Made by a program: the position numbers and the translations under genes
DNA from: Bradyrhizobium sp. NDS-1
GTDB lineage: Bacteria > Pseudomonadota > Alphaproteobacteria > Rhizobiales > Xanthobacteraceae
DNA: 64,000 bases
Direction: 5' to 3'
Assembly: GCF_032918005.1 (NCBI RefSeq)
Contig: NZ_CP136628.1
Span: 1,845,501 to 1,909,500 of the forward strand
The notes under the pieces: model-generated
Told to the model about the DNA's origin: nothing
The model's input: the letters and a program-made list of their open reading frames with translations, nothing else
The model's database searches: none
In this document: positions 26,015 through 34,382 of the stretch, piece by piece
How positions within the stretch are numbered: position 1 is the stretch's first letter
Layout: the number at the start of each line of letters is the position of its first letter

Positions 26015-26700
26015 GTGTCGCCCTCTGTCAATCCACTAGCGCGAAAATATTCCACTTTACCGAAATTCGGTTTCGGCGTATGGGTCGTGCATCCCGGCTC
26101 ACTCAAGAGGGGCGATCATGAGGTCGTCATTTTCGCGAGCCGGGTCTGCGGTGGACGCGGCAGCGTCGGCGCGAGAGGTGCGGGCAGGGCGGGTAGTCCC
26201 TGTGAGCCCGTAACCGCGTGCGGACGACGGCGCTGCCAGGCTTCGTCTCGCCTGTAAGTTTCCAGCTTTGTCGACAGGGCTGGGAATACTGCGGCGACAT
26301 GGCGGGCCGTGCGTACGGCAAAACCGTGTGGTCCTGGCCGTCGTTGCCACGGTCAAGCTGTCTGCGAAGGTGCGAGCGAGCCCGACCGGGCGGACTGCAT
26401 CATCCAATTCGCGGGGCGAGGGAGGCCAGAAGGAAAGTTCGGCTCCCGGGAGAGCACGGCATAAGCCGTCCGACCATCGCGCAGGGAAGGCCGAGTGATC
26501 GGCACCACCTGTATGCTGCTGTGCGGTTCTTCCTGCGTGCGCATGTCGCGCAGCGGACCGCGGGTGCCTGTCGGCACCCGGCCTTCCCTGCGCCCTCTTG
26601 GTTTAAAGAGGGTGGAGCGACCAGGCATAGCTCGGGCGAAACACGCCGCGAGGCTGCGAGTGCATGTCATCATTGAAGATCCCAACATCGATGATGCAGG
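26015..26700 (+). repeat. Long structured non-coding element, probable Bradyrhizobiaceae repeat family
   Basis: This gene-free stretch is unusually rich in pairing. A perfect 14-bp long-range stem joins 26479-26492 with 26580-26593 (GCGCAGGGAAGGCC with its complement). Inside it is a perfect 8-bp hairpin at 26561-26580 (CGGGTGCC/GGCACCCG). It is followed at 26593-26612 by CCCTCTT/AAGAGGG and preceded at 26456-26469 by ACGGC/GCCGT. The AT-rich leading part near 26035-26080 and the GAGAGCACGGCATAAGCCGTC segment are, from memory, shared by many copies in Bradyrhizobium and Rhodopseudomonas genomes. Open frames on both strands here look incidental. No function is known to me. Confidence 0.6.
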
Positions 26701-26938
26701 CTCGGATTCATGACCATCACCCTTCGAGGCTCGACCACGATGCTACGCACCGCATGCCTCGCACCGCCAGCGACGACCGCTTCGCGGTTGCGCGGCTATG
26801 ACGTTCTCTGGGCGCGGACTTTCGCTGCAGTCATCTCCCCAAGGAACGGCCACCCCGCCGCGCGAGTTGTGCCCTTGGCGGGGGCCCGGCCGATGCTATG
26901 GTGCTCCGCGATTTCTTGCGACAGGACGAGGTACTTCA

Positions 26939-28585
26939 GTGGCTGATGTTCATCCCGCGGCAGGCAAGCAGGCTTCGCCGGACACGCTCACCAATATTCC
27001 GCGGCTGGTGACGGCCTATTTCGCCGGCAAGCCCGATATCACGGATCCCGCGCAGCGGGTGGCGTTCGGCACCTCCGGTCATCGCGGCACCTCGTTCAAG
27101 AACACGTTCAACGAGGGCCACATTCTCGCGACCACGCAGGCGATCTGTGACTACCGAAAGGAAAAGGGGCTGACCGGTCCGCTCTTCATCGGCATCGACA
27201 CCCATGCGCTGGCCGAGCCGGCGCTGGTCAGTGCCGTCGAAGTCTTCGCCGCCAACGGCATCGACATCATGGTCGACAAGGACGGCGGCTACACGCCGAC
27301 GCCGGTGATCTCGCACGCGATCCTCACCTACAACAAGGGCCGCACCTCCGGCCTCGCCGACGGCGTCGTCATCACGCCCTCCCACAATCCGCCGGAAGAC
27401 GGCGGCTACAAATACAATCCGCCGCATGGCGGACCCGCCGACACGGATGTCACGGGCGTCGTCGAGAAGCGTGCCAACGCCTATCTGGCCGACGGCCTCA
27501 AGGGCGTGAAACGCGTCGACTACGACAAGGCGAAGAAAGCCGCGAACGTCCACGCCTACGACTTCATGACGCCCTACGTCGCCGATCTCGGCCAAGTCGT
27601 CGATCTCGATCTGGTCAAATCCGCCGGCATCAATATCGGCATCGATCCGCTCGGCGGCGCGGCGGTGCATTATTGGCATCCGATCATCGAGCGCTACGGC
27701 CTGAAGGCCACGGTGGTGAACGAGGCGATCGATCCGACCTTCCGCTTCATGACGGTCGACTGGGACGGCAAGATCCGCATGGATTGCTCCTCGCCTTACG
27801 CGATGGCGAGCCTGATCGCGATGCGCGACCGCTTCGACGTCGCTTTCGCCAACGACACCGATGCCGACCGCCACGGCATCGTGACGCGGACCGGCGGCTT
27901 GATGAATCCCAACCATTATCTGGCGACCGCGATTTCCTATCTGTTCGCGCAACGGCCGAACTGGAGCAGGGATGCTGCGATCGGCAAGACCGTGGTGTCG
28001 AGCTCGATCATCGACCGCGTCGCCAAGAAGCTCGGCCGCAAGCTGGTCGAAACGCCGGTCGGCTTCAAATGGTTCGTCGACGGCCTTCTGACGGGCGGCT
28101 TCGGCTTCGGCGGCGAGGAGAGTGCGGGGGCCTCGTTCCTGCGCCGCGACGGCGGGGTGTGGACGACCGACAAGGATGGCGTCATCCTCGGCCTGCTCGC
28201 CGCCGAGATCATGGCCAAGACCGGCCGCGATCCCAGCCAGCTGTTTGGCGACCTCACCGCCGAGTTCGGCGTGCCCCATTACGCGCGCATCGACGTCGCC
28301 GCGACTGGGCCGCAGAAGAACATCCTCAAATCCGTCACGCCCGAGCAGCTCGGCCTGAAGGAGCTCGCCGGCGATCCGGTTCGCGCCACCCTGAGCAAGG
28401 CGCCCGGCAACGGCCAGCCCTTCGGCGGCATCAAGGTCGAGACTGATTTCGGCTGGTTCGCCGCCCGGCCCTCCGGCACGGAGGACGTCTACAAGATCTA
28501 CGCCGAGAGTTTCCGCAGCCCCGAGCACCTGAAGCGGATTCAGGAGGAGGCCAAGGCGGGGCTGGCCAAGGTGTTCGGGGCGTAA
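26939..28585 (+). CDS. pgm: Phosphoglucomutase (alpha-D-glucose phosphate-specific)
   Basis: A 548-residue enzyme interconverting glucose 1- and 6-phosphate, feeding glycogen, exopolysaccharide and glycolysis. The catalytic phosphoserine is in TPSHNPPEDGGYKYNPP, the Mg2+ loop is NDTDADRHG, the sugar-specificity loop is GGEESAGAS, and the C-terminal phosphate-binding loop is RPSGTEDVYKIY. Length is very close to E. coli Pgm (546). The start is GTG 26939, with GAGG about seven bases upstream and the N terminus aligned to the family; the frame is open further upstream without any domain. Confidence 0.95.
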   Translation: MADVHPAAGKQASPDTLTNIPRLVTAYFAGKPDITDPAQRVAFGTSGHRGTSFKNTFNEGHILATTQAICDYRKEKGLTGPLFIGIDTHALAEPALVSAVEVFAANGIDIMVDKDGGYTPTPVISHAILTYNKGRTSGLADGVVITPSHNPPEDGGYKYNPPHGGPADTDVTGVVEKRANAYLADGLKGVKRVDYDKAKKAANVHAYDFMTPYVADLGQVVDLDLVKSAGINIGIDPLGGAAVHYWHPIIERYGLKATVVNEAIDPTFRFMTVDWDGKIRMDCSSPYAMASLIAMRDRFDVAFANDTDADRHGIVTRTGGLMNPNHYLATAISYLFAQRPNWSRDAAIGKTVVSSSIIDRVAKKLGRKLVETPVGFKWFVDGLLTGGFGFGGEESAGASFLRRDGGVWTTDKDGVILGLLAAEIMAKTGRDPSQLFGDLTAEFGVPHYARIDVAATGPQKNILKSVTPEQLGLKELAGDPVRATLSKAPGNGQPFGGIKVETDFGWFAARPSGTEDVYKIYAESFRSPEHLKRIQEEAKAGLAKVFGA

Positions 28586-28589
28586 GACG

Positions 28590-28718
28590 CCGAGAGGAGG
28601 GTACGCCGCATCCTCCGCTGTCATCACCCGCGAAAGCGGGTGGTCGAGTACGCTGCGGCTCCAGTTGTGTGAAGCCAATGTCCGGCGGCGTACTGGATTC
28701 CCCGCCTTCGAGGGGAAT
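28590..28718. repeat. Hairpin-rich intergenic repeat between pgm and vanA
   Basis: Contains a perfect CACCCGC/GCGGGTG stem with a GAAA loop (28625-28642) and ATTCCCC/GGGGAAT (28697-28718), with GTACGC-type half motifs in opposite orientation between them. The combination of CATCACCCGCGAAAGCGGG and GTACTGGATTCCCCGC resembles dispersed repeats of Bradyrhizobium. The first stem may terminate pgm transcription. Confidence 0.55.
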
Positions 28719-28727
28719 GGTTGTGGA

Positions 28728-28808
28728 TGTATACAGTATCCTGACTATAGGTATCCAAGTACATAAAATTTAGCCTTGAACGGTTCAATTCCTCCGCTAT
28801 TGTATACA
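28728..28808 (+). promoter_or_regulatory. vanA promoter with two TGTATACA operator half-palindromes
   Basis: A sigma-70-like promoter TTGAAC (28776-28781), 16 bp, TATTGT (28798-28803) lies upstream of vanA. The palindrome TGTATACA occurs at 28728-28735 and again at 28801-28808, where it overlaps the -10 element. Direct repeats GTATCC lie at 28736 and 28751. An AT-rich operator of this kind overlapping a promoter fits repression by the GntR-type regulator encoded inside the operon. Confidence 0.6.
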
Positions 28809-28841
28809 TAACGCATACATAAGCCCGTGGGAGTGAGATCG

Positions 28842-29891
28842 ATGACAAAACCCTTCCCGATGAACGCCTGGTACGCCGCCGCCTGGGACGCCGAGGTGAA
28901 GCCGGCCCTGTTGCCGCGGACGATTTGCGGCAAGCACATCGTCATGTACCGCAAGGCCGACGGCTCGGTGGCTGCGCTGGAGGACGCCTGCTGGCATCGG
29001 CTGGTGCCGCTGTCGAAGGGCCGGCTCGAAGGCGACACCGTCGTGTGCGGCTATCATGGTCTGAAGTACAACGCGCAAGGCCGCTGCACCTTCATGCCCT
29101 CACAGGAGACCATCAATCCGTCGGCCTGCGTCCGCGCCTATCCCGTGGTCGAACGTCACCGCTACATCTGGCTCTGGATGGGCGATCCCGCGCTGGCCGA
29201 TCCCGCGCTGGTCCCCGACATGCACTGGAATCACGATCCGGCCTGGGCCGGCGACGGCAAGACCATCCACGTCAAATGCGACTACCGCCTCGTGCTCGAC
29301 AATCTCATGGACCTCACCCACGAGACCTTCGTGCACGGCTCCTCGATCGGTAACGAGGCCGTCGCCGAAGCTCCGTTCGACGTCACCCATGGCGAGAAAA
29401 CCGTGACCGTGACGCGCTGGATGCGCGGCATCGAGCCGCCGCCGTTCTGGGCCAAGCAGCTCGGCAAGCCCGGGCTCGTCGACCGCTGGCAGATCATCCG
29501 CTTCGAAGCGCCATGCACCATCGCAATCGATGTCGGCGTGGCGCCGACAGGCACCGGCGCGCCCGAGGGCGACCGCTCACAGGGCGTCAACGGCTTCGTG
29601 CTCAACACCATCACGCCCGAGACCGAGAAGACCTGCCATTATTTCTGGGCCTTCGTCCGCAACTATCAGCTCGGCGAGCAGCGCATCACCACCGAGATCC
29701 GCGAGGGAGTTTCCGGCATCTTCCACGAGGACGAGCTGATCCTCGAAGCGCAGCAGCGTGCCATGGACGAGAATCCCGATCGCATCTTCTACAACCTCAA
29801 CATCGATGCCGGCGCGATGTGGTCCCGCAAGCTGATCGACAAGATGGTGGCGAAGGAAAGCGCGCCGCAGCACCTTCAGGCCGCGGAGTAG
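28842..29891 (+). CDS. vanA: Vanillate O-demethylase, oxygenase subunit
   Basis: A 349-residue Rieske non-haem iron oxygenase that converts vanillate to protocatechuate and formaldehyde. The N-terminal Rieske centre has Cys50-x-His52 in ACWHRL and Cys69-x2-His72 in VCGYHG; the mononuclear iron motif is DLTHETFVHG. Length and the opening PMNAWYAAAWDAEV match VanA. ATG 28842 has GGGAGTGAG upstream. The genes for its reductase and a GntR regulator follow in the same direction, so vanA-vanR-vanB form an operon. The formaldehyde released can be handled by the glutathione pathway that includes FghA. Confidence 0.93.
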   Translation: MTKPFPMNAWYAAAWDAEVKPALLPRTICGKHIVMYRKADGSVAALEDACWHRLVPLSKGRLEGDTVVCGYHGLKYNAQGRCTFMPSQETINPSACVRAYPVVERHRYIWLWMGDPALADPALVPDMHWNHDPAWAGDGKTIHVKCDYRLVLDNLMDLTHETFVHGSSIGNEAVAEAPFDVTHGEKTVTVTRWMRGIEPPPFWAKQLGKPGLVDRWQIIRFEAPCTIAIDVGVAPTGTGAPEGDRSQGVNGFVLNTITPETEKTCHYFWAFVRNYQLGEQRITTEIREGVSGIFHEDELILEAQQRAMDENPDRIFYNLNIDAGAMWSRKLIDKMVAKESAPQHLQAAE

Positions 29892-29894
29892 CTC

Positions 29895-30647
29895 ATGGCC
29901 GAGCGTGAGGTCGACCGCTCCGTCTCGCAGACCGTGAAGGCGCAGCTCGCGCTGCGCGACCAGATCCTGTCGGGCGCGCTGCGGCCCGGCGAGCGCATCT
30001 CCGAGCTTCAGGCCGTGGAAACCACCGGGGCCTCGCGCACCCCGGTGCGCATGGCGCTGGTGCGGCTGGAGGAGGAGGGCCTGCTGGAAGCGATCCCCTC
30101 CGGCGGCTTCATGGTGAAGGCGTTCTCGGAGCGCGACATCTCCGATTCCATCGAGCTGCGCGGCACGCTGGAAGGCCTTGCCGCGCGCTTTGCCGCCGAG
30201 CGGGGCGTCTCCGCGCGTGAGCTCGAGCCGTTGAAGGAGTGCCTGGCTGCGATCGACGAGCTGTTGCGCCAGGTGCCGATCTCGATCGAGGCCTTCTCGT
30301 CCTACGTCGCGCTGAACGCGCGCTTTCATGCGCTGCTCACCGAATTGTCGCGCAGCCCGCCCTTGATCCGCCAGATCGACCGCGCCTCGGCGCTGCCGTT
30401 TGCATCTCCAAGCGGCTTCGTGATGGCGCAATCCGCGCTGCCCGAGGCGCAGCAGATCCTGATCATCGGGCAGGAGCACCATCGCGTCGTCATCGACGCC
30501 ATCGAGAACCGCGAGGGAGCGCGCGCCGAAGCCGTCATGCGCGAGCACGCGCGGCTCGCCGTGCGCAACCTGCGCCTTGCGCTGCGCAACCGCACCCATC
30601 TCGACCTCTTGCCGGCGCTCGCGCTGATCAAGACCGCAACCGAGTGA
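29895..30647 (+). CDS. vanR: GntR/FCD-family regulator, VanR-like
   Basis: A 250-residue regulator with an N-terminal winged HTH (QLALRDQILSGALRPGERISELQAVETTGASRTPVRMALVRLEEEGLLE) and a C-terminal all-helical FCD effector domain with conserved His/Asp metal or ligand positions (NARFHALL, then EHHRVVIDAIENREG). It starts three bases after the vanA stop and ends ten bases before vanB. In other bacteria the van operon is repressed by a VanR of this family and released by vanillate. The gene order with the regulator between the two enzyme genes is compact and unusual but not unique. Confidence 0.88.
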   Translation: MAEREVDRSVSQTVKAQLALRDQILSGALRPGERISELQAVETTGASRTPVRMALVRLEEEGLLEAIPSGGFMVKAFSERDISDSIELRGTLEGLAARFAAERGVSARELEPLKECLAAIDELLRQVPISIEAFSSYVALNARFHALLTELSRSPPLIRQIDRASALPFASPSGFVMAQSALPEAQQILIIGQEHHRVVIDAIENREGARAEAVMREHARLAVRNLRLALRNRTHLDLLPALALIKTATE

Positions 30648-30657
30648 GGCAATAGCC

Positions 30658-31638
30658 ATGCGCTTCATCGAAACCTGGATTCCCGCGACGCTGGTCTCGA
30701 CCCGCGATCTCGCCCCCGGCATCCGTGAATTCCTGATCCGCCCCGATCAGTTCGAAGCCACGGGCTATCCGGTCGGCAGCCACATCAATGTCAGCGTCAC
30801 CATCGGCGGCCTGCCGGAGACGCGGTCCTATTCGCTGGTCGGCGAAGCCGCCCCGCAAGGCCTCAAGATCGCGGTGCGCCGCGCCGAGGATTCCCGCGGC
30901 GGCTCGCGCTACATGTGGTCCTTGCAGTCGGGCGCACGGCTCGAGATCACGCAGCCCGCCTCGCTGCTTGCCGTCGACTGGACGCGCGAAAGCTACTGCC
31001 TGATCGCGGGCGGCATCGGCATCACGCCGATCCTCGGCGCCGCGCAGGCCCTGGCGCGGCGCGGGGCCGACGTCACGCTGCATTATGCGGTGCGCTCGCG
31101 CGGCGAGGCCGCCTATCTCAACGAACTCGTCGCGATGCTCGGCGATCGTCTGGTCGTTCATGCCAGTGACGAAGGCCGCCGCCTCGATCTCGACGCGCAG
31201 TTCGCCTCGCTCCCCAAGGGCGCGCTCGCCCTGTTCTGCGGCCCGATGCGGATGCTCGATGCCGCACGCCATGCCTGGATCGGCGCCGGCCATCCGCTGC
31301 CCGATCTGCGCTACGAGACCTTCGGCTCCAGCGGCACGCTGCCGACCGAGACCTTTCGCGTGCGCCTGAAGGGCTCCGACGTCGAGCTCGAAATCCCCCG
31401 CGAACGCTCCATGCTGGACGTGCTCAACGCCAGCGGCCATGACGTGATGTACGACTGCAAGCGCGGCGAATGCGGCCTCTGCGCCATCGACGTGGTCGAG
31501 GTCGACGGCGAGATCGACCATCGCGACGTCTTCTTCAGCGATCATCAGAAAGAGAGCAACCAGAAGATCTGCGCCTGCGTCTCCCGCGCGCGGGGCACCA
31601 TCACCGTGGATACGCTGCTGCGCGCGGATGCGATCTGA
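30658..31638 (+). CDS. vanB: Vanillate O-demethylase, reductase subunit
   Basis: A 326-residue PDR-family oxidoreductase that passes electrons from NAD(P)H to VanA. It contains an FMN-binding N-terminal barrel (motif TRSYSLVGEA), an NAD-binding domain (LIAGGIGITPILGAAQ) and a C-terminal plant-type [2Fe-2S] ferredoxin domain with cysteines in CKRGECGLC and the distal CACVSRA. The order FMN-NAD-2Fe2S is diagnostic for phthalate dioxygenase reductase/VanB proteins. It is the last gene of the van operon and converges on the GGDEF-EAL gene. Confidence 0.93.
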   Translation: MRFIETWIPATLVSTRDLAPGIREFLIRPDQFEATGYPVGSHINVSVTIGGLPETRSYSLVGEAAPQGLKIAVRRAEDSRGGSRYMWSLQSGARLEITQPASLLAVDWTRESYCLIAGGIGITPILGAAQALARRGADVTLHYAVRSRGEAAYLNELVAMLGDRLVVHASDEGRRLDLDAQFASLPKGALALFCGPMRMLDAARHAWIGAGHPLPDLRYETFGSSGTLPTETFRVRLKGSDVELEIPRERSMLDVLNASGHDVMYDCKRGECGLCAIDVVEVDGEIDHRDVFFSDHQKESNQKICACVSRARGTITVDTLLRADAI

Positions 31639-31702
31639 TGGAGAGCTCGTTGGAGGGGTGGACGCCGCCGCGGTCGTCGCTCAGGTCAAATCTTGGTTGC
31701 AC

Positions 31703-33664
31703 CTACGCCGCGAAATTCGCCCGATACTTTTTCGTTTCCAGCAGCGCCAGCACGCCGTCCGCCAGCACCGGCCGGCTGATCAGATAGCCCTGCGCTTCGT
31801 CGCAACCGATCTGCCCGAGATATTCGAGCTGGTCGGCGGTCTCGACTCCTTCGGCCACCACGCCGATGCGCAGATCACGCGCGAGGCCGACCACCGATTT
31901 CACGATTGCCGCGCAGTCGGGCTGCACCAGCATGTCGCGGATGAAGGACTGGTCGATCTTGATGCGGCTGAACGGCAGCTTGCGCAAATAGGTGAGGGCG
32001 GAGAAGCCCGTCCCGAAATCGTCCAGCGCCACGTTGACACCGAGCTGCAGCAGTGCGTTCAGGACCGACTCCGCCGCGCCGTATTTCGACAGCAGCATCG
32101 ATTCCGTGATCTCGATCTCGAGCCGGTGCGGGGCGATCTTGGCATCGCCGAGCGCCTGTACGATGCTTTGGAGGACGCTGGCGTTGTGAAACTGCGCCGC
32201 GGAGAAATTCACGGCGACCCTGATCTCATCAGGCCATCTGGCGACGGCCGCGCAGGCGCGGCGGATGACCCATTCACCGATCTCGTGGATCAGCCCGGTC
32301 TCCTCCGCAATGGGGATGAATTCGCTCGGCGGCACCAGTCCGCGCTGCGGATGTTGCCAGCGCAGCAGCGCCTCGAAGCCGGTAATGCGGCTTTCGTCGA
32401 GATCGAGGAATGGCTGGAACACGAGGAACAGCTCGTTTCGCGCGATCGCGCCGGCGAGGTCTGATTGCAGCGCCTTGCGATCGCGCGAGACCCTGTCGTC
32501 GGCTTCCTCGAAGAAGCGGATCATGCCCGGTCCCGCCTTCTTGGCGCGGTAGAGCGCGGCGTCGACATTCTTCATGAGGTCGAGCGGCGTCGTGCCGTCG
32601 CGCGGTGCCAGCACGATACCGACGCTGGTCGCGCCCACGATCTGGCGGCCCTCGATCTGGAACGGTCTCTCGAAGGCCGCGACGAAGCGCTCGGCGATCT
32701 CGAGTGCTTCCTCGGGGCGCGCCAGATTGGCCATCACCAGTGCGAACTCGTCGCCGCCAATGCGCGCGACATGTTCGGCCGCGCGCGTGCAGCGCCGCAG
32801 CCGGCTTGCGACCTGGACCAGGAATTCGTCGCCGGCAGGATGGCCGAACTTGTCGTTGACCTCCTTGAAGCGATCGAGATCGAGCAGGAGCACCGCGAAC
32901 TCCTCGCCGGACAAGGCCAGTCGCCTCAGGGCGGCATCGAGCGTTTCGTTGAAGGCGACGCGGTTGGGCAGATGGGTCAGAGGATCCAGCCGCACCGTCC
33001 GCTCCGTCTCGATCTGCCGCATCACGCGACGCGCAAACGTGAACGAATTGACGAACACGCCGCGCAGCAGCACGCTGCCATAGACCACGACGAGAAAGGC
33101 GATCAGCAGGAAAGCCAGGTCGCCGTTCCGGCCGAGGCAAATGGCGATGCCGAGGAAGATGGGCGCCGTGAAGGCGATCGCGGCGATCGGGATGGTGGCG
33201 AAGGCGAGGGCGCCGCCGGCCAGCATGCCCGAGCACAGGCAGGTGATGACGAGCTGCCCGCCGGTTGAGGCATCGGCGAAAAAGGCGACCGGGACGATGC
33301 CCCAGGCGGCGCCGAGGACGAAGGCGTTGCGCACCAGCCGCTGCATGGCACGGCGCGACACGAATTGCGGCTTGGTGATGCGGCGCGCGGCGCGGGATTG
33401 CAGGCCGAACGCGATCGCGGCGCTGGCCACGGCGACCGCCCAGATCAGGGCAGGTATCCTGTCCGGCGACTGCCACAGCGCGATCGCCAGCACGATGGCG
33501 TTGCAGGCATTGGCGAGCATGATGCCGACCGAATAGCCCAGCACAAGCGACATCTGCTCGGCGCGGATATGCCCGGCCACGGCTTCGTCGGTTGCGGGAC
33601 CGCCAAAGGCCGACAGATCGCCGGCGAGCAGCCGCGCGAGATAACTGGTCGTTTGAGTCCGCAT
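31703..33664 (-). CDS. GGDEF-EAL protein (bifunctional c-di-GMP enzyme candidate)
   Basis: A 653-residue inner-membrane protein. About five hydrophobic helices occupy residues 40-210 without a recognised sensor domain. The GGDEF domain has an intact RIGGDEFAL and LDPLTHLPNR, and the EAL domain has GFEALLRW, VNFSAAQF, DDFGTGFSALTYLRKLPFSRIKID and GVVAEGVET. Both active sites look complete, so it may make or degrade c-di-GMP depending on context. A TTG at 33721 would add 19 residues; ATG 33664 is preferred. An inverted repeat TATCGAT/ATCGATA lies about 130 bp upstream. Confidence 0.9.
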   Translation of the reverse strand: MRTQTTSYLARLLAGDLSAFGGPATDEAVAGHIRAEQMSLVLGYSVGIMLANACNAIVLAIALWQSPDRIPALIWAVAVASAAIAFGLQSRAARRITKPQFVSRRAMQRLVRNAFVLGAAWGIVPVAFFADASTGGQLVITCLCSGMLAGGALAFATIPIAAIAFTAPIFLGIAICLGRNGDLAFLLIAFLVVVYGSVLLRGVFVNSFTFARRVMRQIETERTVRLDPLTHLPNRVAFNETLDAALRRLALSGEEFAVLLLDLDRFKEVNDKFGHPAGDEFLVQVASRLRRCTRAAEHVARIGGDEFALVMANLARPEEALEIAERFVAAFERPFQIEGRQIVGATSVGIVLAPRDGTTPLDLMKNVDAALYRAKKAGPGMIRFFEEADDRVSRDRKALQSDLAGAIARNELFLVFQPFLDLDESRITGFEALLRWQHPQRGLVPPSEFIPIAEETGLIHEIGEWVIRRACAAVARWPDEIRVAVNFSAAQFHNASVLQSIVQALGDAKIAPHRLEIEITESMLLSKYGAAESVLNALLQLGVNVALDDFGTGFSALTYLRKLPFSRIKIDQSFIRDMLVQPDCAAIVKSVVGLARDLRIGVVAEGVETADQLEYLGQIGCDEAQGYLISRPVLADGVLALLETKKYRANFAA

Positions 33665-33793
33665 TCCAGAGCCTACCAGCTTGGGTCGTTCGTCCGGCGC
33701 GAAGCTGAGAATTCGCTGCAAAACTTTGACGAACTATGAATTATCCCCGGCTGCGGCGCTCGCCGTGACCACTTCTGCGTGTTCGAACCACGG

Positions 33794-33812
33794 TATCGAT
33801 AACAAATCGATA
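33794..33812. promoter_or_regulatory. TATCGAT inverted repeat upstream of the GGDEF-EAL gene
   Basis: TATCGAT and ATCGATA form a perfect 7-bp inverted repeat with the 5-nt spacer AACAA in the 252-bp gap between the GGDEF-EAL and NTF2-like genes. Its AT content stands out from the surroundings. It may be an operator; no adjacent regulator gene can be assigned to it. Confidence 0.35.
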
Positions 33813-33916
33813 CAAATGCGTGATGGGCGGGAAATGTTCGCCACCATCTCCGCGGTCAAGCCGGGCCATGACACCGATCGCAAGGCGGGCGCGGTGAAGC
33901 ACCCCGGCCCAGACAC

Positions 33917-34282
33917 TCACCGCCCCAGCTGCTTGGGGTCGTAATAGAACCGCTCCTCGATCAGCTTGTCGCCGCGCCAGGTCTGCCAGGCGATCTCTTC
34001 CAGCGTTCGTGTGACGCCCTCTGCGTTGGTGAAGCTGAACTTCCAGCGGGTCGCAACATGGTCGCCCTCGATCAGGCTCGGCCCGATGCGGACCGCCTTG
34101 ACCTCCCTCGACGCCGCAAGCACGCCGCGCTCCTTGGCGACGAGCTTGTCGCGCCCCACCGTCGGCGCGGCATTGTTCTCATAGGTCGCGGCGTCGGGTG
34201 TGCAGAATTGCTCGATCGCGCCGATGAAATCTCCGGTCTCCAGCCGCTTGGCAAAAGCTTCGACGATGTCACGGCCCGGCAT
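33917..34282 (-). CDS. SnoaL/NTF2-like protein
   Basis: A 121-residue single-domain protein: DIVEAFAKRLETGDFIGAIEQFCTPDAATYENN, then GDHVATRWKFSFTNAEGVTRTLEEIAWQTWRGDKLIEERFYYDP. The final strand-helix pattern with IxEERFYYD is typical for SnoaL-like polyketide cyclase/NTF2 family members, often of unknown substrate. GAGG lies before the ATG at 34282. It is divergent from the TetR gene across a 100-bp region with two operator-like palindromes, so it is the probable regulated target. Confidence 0.82.
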   Translation of the reverse strand: MPGRDIVEAFAKRLETGDFIGAIEQFCTPDAATYENNAAPTVGRDKLVAKERGVLAASREVKAVRIGPSLIEGDHVATRWKFSFTNAEGVTRTLEEIAWQTWRGDKLIEERFYYDPKQLGR

Positions 34283-34301
34283 GGCGCACCTCACGATAAA
34301 A

Positions 34302-34338
34302 ACCGACTGATGGTCGGTAAATACCGACCGGTGGTCGA
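34302..34338. promoter_or_regulatory. Two tandem TetR-type operators
   Basis: ACCGAC-N5-GTCGGT at 34302-34318 and CGACC-GGT-GGTCG at 34325-34337 are both perfect inverted repeats and share the GACC/GGTC core. They lie between the divergent NTF2-like and TetR genes, close to the start of the former, the classical position for a TetR-family autoregulatory operator. Confidence 0.65.
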
Positions 34339-34382
34339 AAAGTCAACTGGCTGCCTGATTCGAATTCGACTAGACGAGACAC

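Noticed and set aside
26099..26407. Minus-strand open frame of about 100 residues in the structured region
   Set aside because: It overlaps other open frames on both strands, has no ribosome-binding site or domain, and lies in a region whose base pairing explains its composition.
28776..28800. Possible tRNA T-arm (GGTTCAATTCC) near the vanA promoter
   Set aside because: No acceptor stem, D-arm or anticodon arm can be formed around it; it belongs to the promoter region.
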